Made by a program: the position numbers and the translations under genes
Part shown: positions 1-6,215 of the stretch, in pieces
Numbering within the stretch: the first letter of the stretch is position 1
Layout: every line of letters begins with the position of its first letter
Assembly (NCBI GenBank): GCA_946630405.1
Contig: CAMOYW010000028.1
Span: forward strand, 1 to 8,076
DNA length: 8,076 nt
Direction of reading: 5' to 3'
Origin: an uncultured Clostridia bacterium
Lineage (GTDB): Bacteria > Bacillota > Clostridia > Lachnospirales > CAG-274
Notes under the pieces: generated by a model
The model's database searches: none
What the model was told of the DNA's origin: nothing
The model's input: the letters and a program-made list of their open reading frames with translations, nothing else

Positions 1-2
1 CT

Positions 3-986
3 GTCGGACTTTATTTTTGGCAAAAGCTGAATTCCGAGAAAATGAACACGGCTGAAAACGAGATACAGGTAGTTGTAAATATATCCGAGGGTGAAGGTGT
101 TTCCGAAATAGCAGAGCAACTTGCACATTCGGGAGTTATCGATAACGAACTTCATTTCAGATTTCTTTGCAAAAAGCACGGCAAAGGAGCGGAGTTTAAG
201 TACGGCACTTATACCTTTACAAACAATATGACTTTTTCGGAAATATGCGATGTACTTGAAGGCGGTGCATTAAGCAGCACGGATATTATGCTCACCGTTC
301 CCGAGGGCAAGTGGGCATCGGACATTGCCGAAATGGCGGAGAAAAAAGGTATATGTACGGCGGAAGAATTTATGGAAGCCGCAAACAGTGCCGATTACGA
401 TTATGACTTTGTGTCACAGATACCGTCCGAGGGTCGCAAGGTTCTTTTGGAGGGCTATCTCTACCCCGAAACTTACGTTGTAAAGCCCGGGACTACCGCT
501 AAACAGCTTGTTTCGCTCATGCTTGCCGAATTTGATAAGAATATCAACAATGAATTTAAAACTTCCATACAAAACAGCGGCAAATCTCTTGATGAGCTAG
601 TCAGAATCGCATCTGTTATCGAGGGTGAGGTAAGTTATCCCGATGAGCGTAAAACGGTATCTTCCGTAATTTATAACAGACTTGATAAGGGTATGAGGCT
701 TCAGATGAACGACACCGTTCAATACGCTTTGGGAGAAAGAAAGCGTGTGCTTGAATCAGACCTTAAAACGGAAAGCGACTATAATACATACTATGTAAAA
801 GGTCTTCCGATAGGCCCTGTCGGAAACCCGGGGATCGAGTGCCTTAAAGCGGCTGCCGAACCTGACGAGACCGATTATTTATATTATGTGCTTGAGGATG
901 CCGTATCCAAGAAACATAAATTTACATCGGATTATAATGAATTTTTAAATAACAAAAACGATTATTTTGAAAAGAAGGACGGCTAA
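3..986 (+). CDS. mltG: Endolytic murein transglycosylase MltG, 5' end cut off by the window
   Basis: Member of the YceG/MltG family. These membrane-anchored enzymes cleave nascent glycan strands and are thought to set their length as peptidoglycan is made. The reading frame is open to the left edge of the window. The codons before the ATG at 42 encode VGLYFWQKLNSEK, which looks like the end of the usual N-terminal transmembrane helix, so the ATG at 42 is internal and the true start lies upstream. Counting from that ATG, visible hallmarks are EGYLYPETY (137-145), ASVIEGE (190-196) with the likely catalytic Glu194, YNRLDKGMRLQ (211-221), TVQYALG (225-231) and LPIGPVGNPG (255-264). The N-terminal part (about 8-90) fits the LysM-like substrate-binding subdomain of the family. 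The 3' end is complete. Its TAA shares one base with the ATG of the next gene, so the two are probably co-translated. Confidence 0.95.
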   Translation, partial: VGLYFWQKLNSEKMNTAENEIQVVVNISEGEGVSEIAEQLAHSGVIDNELHFRFLCKKHGKGAEFKYGTYTFTNNMTFSEICDVLEGGALSSTDIMLTVPEGKWASDIAEMAEKKGICTAEEFMEAANSADYDYDFVSQIPSEGRKVLLEGYLYPETYVVKPGTTAKQLVSLMLAEFDKNINNEFKTSIQNSGKSLDELVRIASVIEGEVSYPDERKTVSSVIYNRLDKGMRLQMNDTVQYALGERKRVLESDLKTESDYNTYYVKGLPIGPVGNPGIECLKAAAEPDETDYLYYVLEDAVSKKHKFTSDYNEFLNNKNDYFEKKDG

Positions 987-1645
987 TGAGTTTAGTTGAT
1001 AAAAGGCTTGAAAAATACATACGTAATATTCAGCCGCTTTGTAACGGATTTCTTGGCGATATCCAAAAAGGAGCTTATGCAGAAGAGCTTCCGATAATGG
1101 CAAATGATACACTCAGGCTGTTGGGGCAGTATTTAGATTTGTTGAAGCCCAAAAGAATACTTGAAATAGGTACTTGTATAGGGTTTTCGGCGCTTTATAT
1201 GTCCTCGTTTTTACCAAAAGACGGTGAGCTTGTCACAATTGACCGATATCCGTATATGATAGAGAGAGCCAAGGAGAATTTTGCAAAGTACGATAAAGAC
1301 GGGCGTATCACACTTATAGAAGGGCAGGCAAACGATGTTGTGCCCGAACTGGATCAAAAAGGGGAACGCTTTGACTTTATACTTATGGATGCGGCAAAAG
1401 GGCAGTATATAAGCTTTTTGCCACATTGTATAAATATGCTTAATACAGGCGGTATACTTTTTACGGATGATATATTTCAAAACGGTACCGTTGCTTTAAA
1501 ATGGGAACAGATCCCGCACAGACAAAAGACGATATACAAAAGATTAAACGAGTTTTTATTTGAGATCACTCATAACGAAAAATTGAACACCGCTCTTTTG
1601 ACCGTCGATGACGGAGTTGCCGTAAGCAGAAAAATAGGAGAATGA
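986..1645 (+). CDS. trmR: tRNA 5-hydroxyuridine O-methyltransferase TrmR (YrrM-like)
   Basis: A 219-residue class I SAM-dependent O-methyltransferase of the catechol-OMT-like family. Seen: SAM-binding motif I ILEIGTCIG (58-66), acidic residue Asp86 in VTIDR, and the metal-site signature MDAAKGQY (134-141) with Asp135, followed by TDDIFQNG (160-167). TrmR is known to methylate 5-hydroxyuridine at position 34 of tRNA to 5-methoxyuridine. I assign this specificity because the next gene is the U32-family hydroxylase and the upstream gene is mltG, the same order as yrrL-yrrM-yrrN in Bacillus subtilis; motifs alone would only give a generic O-methyltransferase. The start is supported by AGAAGGA about six bases upstream of the ATG, which overlaps the mltG stop. 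Oddity: the second residue of the metal pair, usually Asn in the family as I recall it, is Asp162 here. Confidence 0.85.
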   Translation: MSLVDKRLEKYIRNIQPLCNGFLGDIQKGAYAEELPIMANDTLRLLGQYLDLLKPKRILEIGTCIGFSALYMSSFLPKDGELVTIDRYPYMIERAKENFAKYDKDGRITLIEGQANDVVPELDQKGERFDFILMDAAKGQYISFLPHCINMLNTGGILFTDDIFQNGTVALKWEQIPHRQKTIYKRLNEFLFEITHNEKLNTALLTVDDGVAVSRKIGE

Positions 1646-1646
1646 T

Positions 1647-2864
1647 ATGAAGGTTGAGTTACTTGCTCCCGCGGGAGATCTTGAAAAACTTAAAACTGCC
1701 GTTTTGTATGGTGCCGATGCCGTATATATGGGTGGTACGAGTTTTTCGCTGAGGGCAAAAGCGAAAAATTTTGATGAGGAGCAGATGAAAGAGGGTATAG
1801 ACTTTGCGCACAGTCACGGAGTTAAAGTATATATCACCTGCAATATATATGCTCACAATGAAGATATCGACAAAGTGGGAGATTACCTTGTTTCACTTGA
1901 AAAACTTGGGGCGGATGCCGTTTTGATCTCAGACCTGGGGGTTTTTGCCATAGCAAGAGAGGTCGTGCCGAATCTTGAAATACACATAAGCACACAGGCT
2001 AATAATACCAATTATCGTTCCGCAAAATTTTGGCTTGATAACGGGGCTAAAAGAATAGTAATGGCAAGGGAGCTTTCCGTAAAGGAAATAAAGGAGCTTC
2101 ACAATAGGGTGCCCGAGGCGGAAATAGAGTCTTTTGTGCATGGTGCTATGTGTATAAGCTATTCGGGAAGGTGCCTTTTAAGCAATTATCTGACTGGCAG
2201 AGATGCAAATGCGGGCGCTTGTTCACACCCTTGCAGGTGGGAATACTTCGTATCCGAAAAAACAAGACCCGGGGAATATATGCCCATTGTTGAGGAAGAA
2301 AGAGGAACATATATATTTAATTCCAAAGATCTTTGCATGATAGAGCATATTCCCGAACTTATTGATGCGGGTGTTTATTCCTTTAAGCTTGAAGGAAGGA
2401 TGAAAACGCCGTTTTATGTGGCGACCGTAACTTCTGCGTATCGTAAAGCCATAGATGATTACCTTGAAGATCCCCAAAAATACGAAAGCAATAAACAAAG
2501 CTATGTAGAGGCAGTCTCAAAGGCAAGTTACAGAGGCTTTACCACGGGATTTTATTACGGAAAACCTACGGATGAAGATCAGGTATATACCACAAGCGCT
2601 TATATAAGGAACTATGATTTTGTGGGCCTTGTAAAGAAATGTGAAGACGGGTTTATTACCGTTGAGCAGAGAAATAAATTCAGTGTCGGTGATGATGTGG
2701 AGATCATTCAACCGAGCGGAAATGTTTTGAAAATGACGATAAACGAAATGTATGATGAGGAAGGCGATCGTATCGAAAGTGCGCCTCACGCACAGCAGTC
2801 GGTAAAGATCAAGATCGAAAATACGGTTGAATATTTTTCGATGATAAGAAGGGAAGCCGAGTGA
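1647..2864 (+). CDS. trhP: U32-family tRNA uridine(34) 5-hydroxylation protein TrhP
   Basis: A 405-residue protein of the 'peptidase U32' family. Members with this architecture (E. coli YegQ/TrhP, B. subtilis YrrN/YrrO) are now known to be required for 5-hydroxyuridine formation at tRNA wobble U34; the protease label is historical. Seen: opening ELLAPAGDLEKLK (4-16), ADAVYMGG (23-30), HISTQANNTN (113-122), and the signature HGAMCISYSGRC (165-176) followed by ACSHPCRW (191-198). The four cysteines 169, 176, 192 and 196 are placed as expected for iron-sulfur cluster ligands. SFKLEGRMK (245-253) is also typical. The C-terminal part (about 320-400) is a small beta-rich domain. It starts one base after trmR, with AGGAG at 1636-1640, six bases before the ATG. 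B. subtilis splits this role between two paralogues, whereas this locus carries one. Its product is the expected substrate of TrmR. Confidence 0.92.
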   Translation: MKVELLAPAGDLEKLKTAVLYGADAVYMGGTSFSLRAKAKNFDEEQMKEGIDFAHSHGVKVYITCNIYAHNEDIDKVGDYLVSLEKLGADAVLISDLGVFAIAREVVPNLEIHISTQANNTNYRSAKFWLDNGAKRIVMARELSVKEIKELHNRVPEAEIESFVHGAMCISYSGRCLLSNYLTGRDANAGACSHPCRWEYFVSEKTRPGEYMPIVEEERGTYIFNSKDLCMIEHIPELIDAGVYSFKLEGRMKTPFYVATVTSAYRKAIDDYLEDPQKYESNKQSYVEAVSKASYRGFTTGFYYGKPTDEDQVYTTSAYIRNYDFVGLVKKCEDGFITVEQRNKFSVGDDVEIIQPSGNVLKMTINEMYDEEGDRIESAPHAQQSVKIKIENTVEYFSMIRREAE

Positions 2865-4189
2865 AAAAGCTGATAATTACGATATTTTTTTTGCTTGTCA
2901 GCATTAGCTTTGTTTATGCGAATGAGCATGAATATATCGTCGAGATGAAACAAGGGTCAATTCCGCGAGAGGGAGAAAGTTTAGGGCATGATCTCTATTG
3001 CGTTGATACGGATGAAGCCGTTAAGCTTGTGTTTTCGGGAAAAGTTCGAGATATATGCAAAAACGAGGATCTGAGTTTGTATGAGTATTACTCTAATAAA
3101 TACTATCCAAACCAGACATATATTCAAACCATGAATATTTTACCTTTGATTGACGCTACTCCAAAAGGTAAAGGCGTTCGTGTGGGTGTGATAGACAGCG
3201 GATGTTACAACGGGCATGCGGATTTTGAAGGCGCAAACATATCGGAAGGCTATAACTATGTCGCGGGCAATACAGACGTTACGGACACTTCGGGTCACGG
3301 GACTTCTGTAATGGGAGTTATGGCGGCTCAGGATAATTCCATAGGAGTTTTGGGGATAGCTCCCGAGGCAGAATATGTGCCTCTTTGCGTTATGTACAAC
3401 GGTAAGGGCACAACAGAGCATCTGATAAAGGCTCTTTACGGTGCAGCTGATGATTTTGAATGTGATATTATCAATATCAGTCTCGGGGTATCGACCGATG
3501 TATCTATATTAAAAAAGGCTGTTCAATATGTTACGGATAAGGGGATAATAGTGGTTGCCGCAGTAGGTAATTACAACCCCGAGGCATTAAACTACCCTGC
3601 ATCTTATGACAATGTGATTTCGGTAAATTCCGTAGATAACAGTTTAAATCTTACAAATTACGCCAAAACGCATGGAGTAACGGAGCTTAGTGCAGTGGGT
3701 ACGGTATATACGACTGATAATTCGGGAGGATACAGAAGCATATCGGGTACGAGCTTTTCCGCACCTATTATCACGGGAATGCTTGCAGATACACTTAGCT
3801 ATGCCGAGGATGTGGATGTAAATTCGGTTATAAAGGCTGCGACCCTTGATATTTTGGATTCGGGGAAAGATTTTGCGGGTTACGGAGTGTTATTGGGCGA
3901 TGAGGTATTGAATTTTATACAAAATGATGATAAAATATTCATATCTCCGATATATAAAAACGGGGATGTATATAATATTAAGCTATATTCCGCACAAGAG
4001 CATAATGCCGATGTGGCGGTGTCCGAATTTTCAAATCGGGTGTTTAAAAAAGTTGTATTTTTAAATCCGAGCTATACCGACGGTGTTGCTTATATGACGA
4101 ATAATTCGGACGGCGAAGTGAATATAGCGGCGGTAAGCAGTATAAAAGAACTGCTTCCGCAATCCAATATCCGAAATACGGAAAACTAA
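2861..4189 (+). CDS. Secreted subtilisin-like serine protease (peptidase S8)
   Basis: A 442-residue subtilase with a Sec signal peptide: basic MKK, a hydrophobic core to about residue 17, and likely cleavage after VYA (18-20). The complete triad is visible: Asp112 in GVIDSG, His146 in SGHGTS, and Ser298 in SGTSFSAP. The oxyanion Asn237 lies in AAVGN. Residues 21 to about 75 (YIVEMKQG, then GKVRDICKNEDL) look like a shortened I9-type propeptide that would be removed on maturation. After the catalytic domain (to about 355) comes a short beta-rich tail with no SLH, LPXTG or transmembrane anchor, so the enzyme is probably released or held by other contacts. The start is GTG in a GTGA overlap with the trhP stop, preceded by AAGGG, which implies translational coupling. 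Substrate unknown. The next gene encodes a surface protein, so a role in processing surface proteins is possible but only inferred. Confidence 0.95.
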   Translation: MKKLIITIFFLLVSISFVYANEHEYIVEMKQGSIPREGESLGHDLYCVDTDEAVKLVFSGKVRDICKNEDLSLYEYYSNKYYPNQTYIQTMNILPLIDATPKGKGVRVGVIDSGCYNGHADFEGANISEGYNYVAGNTDVTDTSGHGTSVMGVMAAQDNSIGVLGIAPEAEYVPLCVMYNGKGTTEHLIKALYGAADDFECDIINISLGVSTDVSILKKAVQYVTDKGIIVVAAVGNYNPEALNYPASYDNVISVNSVDNSLNLTNYAKTHGVTELSAVGTVYTTDNSGGYRSISGTSFSAPIITGMLADTLSYAEDVDVNSVIKAATLDILDSGKDFAGYGVLLGDEVLNFIQNDDKIFISPIYKNGDVYNIKLYSAQEHNADVAVSEFSNRVFKKVVFLNPSYTDGVAYMTNNSDGEVNIAAVSSIKELLPQSNIRNTEN

Positions 4190-4194
4190 GGAGG
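4188..4194 (+). promoter_or_regulatory. Strong ribosome binding site for the SLH surface protein
   Basis: AAGGAGG starts inside the TAA stop of the protease gene and lies five bases before the ATG at 4200. It is a near-perfect match to the anti-Shine-Dalgarno sequence and is stronger than the AAGGG in front of the protease. The surface protein is therefore probably made in larger amounts than the protease from the same message. Confidence 0.8.
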
Positions 4195-4199
4195 AGAAG

Positions 4200-5579
4200 A
4201 TGAAAAAGATTTTAGGCGCTGTTTTGGGGTTAGCTTTTATGCTTGCACCTACTATGGTATTTGCCGCTCATAATTTAACTATTGAGGCAATACCTTCGGT
4301 TTCAAGTGTTGAAGCGGGAGATGAATTCTATGTGGATTTCAGAGTGACGGAAAACGAGGACGGCTTTAACAGCCTTACCGCTTATGTTGATTTTGACGAA
4401 ACAAAGGTCGAGGCTGTGAGCTACGAGGATGACGACACTTCCGACTATATAAAGTACACATCTGCTTACGGCGATGTTAAATATTTGTTTACAAATAATT
4501 TTATAAACGGCAGAGTTGATTTTGTGCCTAAAAAGGGAGATGCCGATTATCTCGGTGCTGCGGACGGAGTTAAGAATGCGGGTAAGCTCGGCAGAATCAA
4601 GCTTTCCGGTTTTCTTGATAAAAATGTAGACGGTTATCTTCAAAACTATACCGAAACGGGACGAATATGTCAGCTTAAATTCAAAGCTCTTGCAAGCGGT
4701 ACGGCTGAATTTGGATTTGAACCCGTTTCTATAAAGCACATGAATATGGGCAAATCGGAAAGCAATGATGTTTCCGTTGTTACGGGAAGTGTGGAAATAT
4801 CGGGCGGAAGCAATGAAACTACTACCGAATCCGTAACAGAAACCACCACAACAGGTGTTACCTCTCAAACCACTACCGTTCGCACATCTACAGGTGGCGG
4901 CGGAGGCGGTGGTGGCTCAAGGTCATCATCCGACACGACCACTACTACTACGGAATCGACCGAGGTAACAACAAGGGAGTCGGGTTCCGAGATCACCACG
5001 GATTTAACCGATGCAGATACGGATTCAAATGTGTCCGATACTCAGAGATTTAGTGATGTGCTTTCCGATTTTTGGGGAGCATCTTACATAAACGATCTTG
5101 CAGCTAAGGGAGTTATATCGGGATATAGTGACGGTACATTTAAGCCCAATGCACCCGTTAAGCGTTGTGATTTTATAATTATGCTTATGAACGGTCTTGA
5201 GTTTGATGCCGAAGCTACGGATAATTTCTCCGACTGCGAAGAGGGCGCTTATTATTATACCGCTGTTGCTAAGGCAAAGGCTCTCGGTATTGCAAGCGGA
5301 AACGGAGACGGAACATTCTCTCCCGCATCCGAGATCACAAGACAGGATATGATGATACTTGCAAGAAAGGCTCTTGAACTTAAGAGCGGAGAAACGCTTG
5401 AATCCGATGAGACCGTGCTTGATGTATTTGCCGACAAGGATGAAATATCACCCTACGCTGTTGATTCTCTTGCGGCTATGGTAAAGGCAGGCGTGGTTTC
5501 CGGTAAGGGAGACGGTATAGCTCCTCTTGCAACTACAACGAGAGCCGAGTGTGCCGCAATTATCAGCAGAATTATGTAA
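4200..5579 (+). CDS. Secreted cohesin-like domain protein with Thr-rich linker and three SLH cell-wall anchors (OlpA-like layout)
   Basis: A 459-residue surface protein. The signal peptide runs MKK, a hydrophobic core, and probable cleavage after FAA (21-23). Residues about 26-200 form a predicted beta-sandwich resembling cohesin/CBM-type modules: SVEAGDEFYVDF (36-47), AYVDFDETKVEAV (61-73), and the closing CQLKFKALASGTAEFGF (157-173). Residues 204-282 are a Thr/Ser/Glu linker with Gly232-Gly239. Three SLH domains follow at about 283-340, 343-400 and 408-459, shown by KGVISGYSDGTFKPN, LGIASGNGDGTFSP and AGVVSGKGDG, with motif positions KRCD, TRQD and TRAE. SLH domains bind pyruvylated secondary cell-wall polymers, so the protein should sit on the cell surface and display the N-terminal module. 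Clostridium thermocellum OlpA has a similar order and length, but binding to a dockerin is inferred. A strong AAGGAGG overlaps the preceding protease stop codon, suggesting high expression. Confidence 0.88.
   Translation: MKKILGAVLGLAFMLAPTMVFAAHNLTIEAIPSVSSVEAGDEFYVDFRVTENEDGFNSLTAYVDFDETKVEAVSYEDDDTSDYIKYTSAYGDVKYLFTNNFINGRVDFVPKKGDADYLGAADGVKNAGKLGRIKLSGFLDKNVDGYLQNYTETGRICQLKFKALASGTAEFGFEPVSIKHMNMGKSESNDVSVVTGSVEISGGSNETTTESVTETTTTGVTSQTTTVRTSTGGGGGGGGSRSSSDTTTTTTESTEVTTRESGSEITTDLTDADTDSNVSDTQRFSDVLSDFWGASYINDLAAKGVISGYSDGTFKPNAPVKRCDFIIMLMNGLEFDAEATDNFSDCEEGAYYYTAVAKAKALGIASGNGDGTFSPASEITRQDMMILARKALELKSGETLESDETVLDVFADKDEISPYAVDSLAAMVKAGVVSGKGDGIAPLATTTRAECAAIISRIM
4809..5045 (+). repeat. 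Low-complexity Thr/Ser-rich linker coding segment with an octaglycine run
   Basis: This segment encodes residues 204-282 of the SLH protein. It holds two Thr-rich stretches separated by eight consecutive Gly codons (4893-4916) that use a mix of GGT, GGC and GGA. Mixed codons argue that the glycine run is kept at the protein level and is not a simple DNA slippage tract. Such linkers in clostridial surface proteins are often O-glycosylated and act as flexible spacers between the displayed module and the wall anchor; glycosylation here is inferred. Confidence 0.7.
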
Positions 5580-5624
5580 TTTGTGATATACAGCAAAAGG
5601 CTCATAAAAGTAAAGTTTTGTTAA

Positions 5625-5661
5625 AGGGGGTGTGAAAAAACTTGTTTTTTTCACATCCCCT
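5625..5661 (+). other. 16-bp stem-loop between the two gene clusters
   Basis: The left arm (5625-5640) and right arm (5646-5661) pair over 16 base pairs with one G-U wobble (5630 with 5656) and a five-base loop. The loop-proximal part is six A-T pairs and the outer part is G/C-rich. No U-tract follows, so it is not a canonical intrinsic terminator on the + strand. It ends seven bases before the AGGAGG of the Nudix gene. Possible roles are a 3'-end stability or processing element for the surface-protein message, a weak attenuator, or a 5'-UTR structure for the next cluster. The structure is seen in the sequence; its role is not known. Confidence 0.75.
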
Positions 5662-5668
5662 AAATCAT

Positions 5669-5674
5669 AGGAGG
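5669..5674 (+). promoter_or_regulatory. Ribosome binding site of the Nudix gene
   Basis: A perfect AGGAGG lies four bases before the ATG at 5679. It fixes the start of the Nudix hydrolase. The spacing is at the short end of the usual range. The stem-loop immediately upstream leaves it single-stranded. Confidence 0.75.
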
Positions 5675-5678
5675 AAAT

Positions 5679-6215
5679 ATGGATTACGAGGTAATAAGCA
5701 GCGAGGTCGTGTATACGGGCAAGGTCTTTAACATAGAAAAAGACAGGATCACATTGCCCGACGGCAGGCAGACCGTGAGAGAGACCGTTGTACACGGTGG
5801 AGCTGCGGCTATTCTTCCGATAGATAATGACGGAAAGATCATATTTGTAAGACAATATCGTCATTCCGCAAAGGCGATGACATTGGAGATACCTGCGGGC
5901 ACACTGGAAAAGGGTGAAGACCCGAAGGTTTGCGCCGTAAGAGAGCTTGAGGAAGAAACGGGATTTAAAGCAGAGAAAATGGAATATATGTTTAAGCTTT
6001 ATTCTTCAATAGGGTTTTGTTCGGAAGTATTATATTTCTACAAAGCGGAGGGATTGTATAACGGTACATTAAATCCCGATGATGATGAATTTATCGAAGT
6101 CGAAAGATATTATCCCGAAGAAGCGGTAAAGCTCATAAAAGAAGGGAAGATATGTGACAGTAAAACCGCATCTGCCGTATATGCGTATATTGCCGAAAAG
6201 GAGGGGAAACTTTGA
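5679..6215 (+). CDS. Nudix hydrolase, ADP-ribose pyrophosphatase type (NudF-like)
   Basis: A 178-residue cytosolic Nudix hydrolase. The Nudix box is perfect: G74, E80, then RELEEETGF (88-96), giving GX5EX7REUXEEXGU, whose glutamates bind the divalent metals for pyrophosphate cleavage. The flanks EIPAGTLEKGE (70-80) and VRQYRH (57-62), the N-terminal strand region and the length match ADP-ribose pyrophosphatases such as B. subtilis NudF, which split ADP-ribose into AMP and ribose 5-phosphate. Oddity: the proline found about 15 residues after the box in NudF-type enzymes (SPGF) is Ile111 here (SSIGF), so substrate preference may differ. It opens a second cluster and overlaps the next gene by four bases (TTGA). 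No convincing promoter was found; a weak TTGTGA/CATAAA pair lies at 5581-5608. Confidence 0.9.
   Translation: MDYEVISSEVVYTGKVFNIEKDRITLPDGRQTVRETVVHGGAAAILPIDNDGKIIFVRQYRHSAKAMTLEIPAGTLEKGEDPKVCAVRELEEETGFKAEKMEYMFKLYSSIGFCSEVLYFYKAEGLYNGTLNPDDDEFIEVERYYPEEAVKLIKEGKICDSKTASAVYAYIAEKEGKL

Noticed and set aside
42..44. ATG at 42 as the true start of mltG
   Set aside because: The frame is open upstream to the window edge and encodes the end of a hydrophobic segment expected for the membrane anchor; no ribosome binding site precedes this ATG.
1647..2864. Annotation of the U32-family gene as a collagenase-type protease
   Set aside because: Its place beside trmR and the four-cysteine signature fit the tRNA hydroxylation role; protease activity is not established for this type of U32 protein.
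4302..4868. 188-codon open frame on the minus strand, opposite the cohesin-like region
   Set aside because: It is a shadow of the well-supported SLH gene. It has no recognisable domain, its composition is rich in Ile, Phe and Arg as expected from an antisense frame, and no ribosome binding site was evident.
5581..5608. Possible promoter (TTGTGA, 16 bases, CATAAA) before the Nudix gene
   Set aside because: Both boxes match consensus only partly, and AT-rich sequence gives such pairs often; mentioned in the Nudix entry but not called as a feature.
5448..5864. 138-codon minus-strand frame spanning the gap between the two clusters
   Set aside because: It crosses the stem-loop and overlaps two clear genes on the other strand, and it shows no protein-family features.
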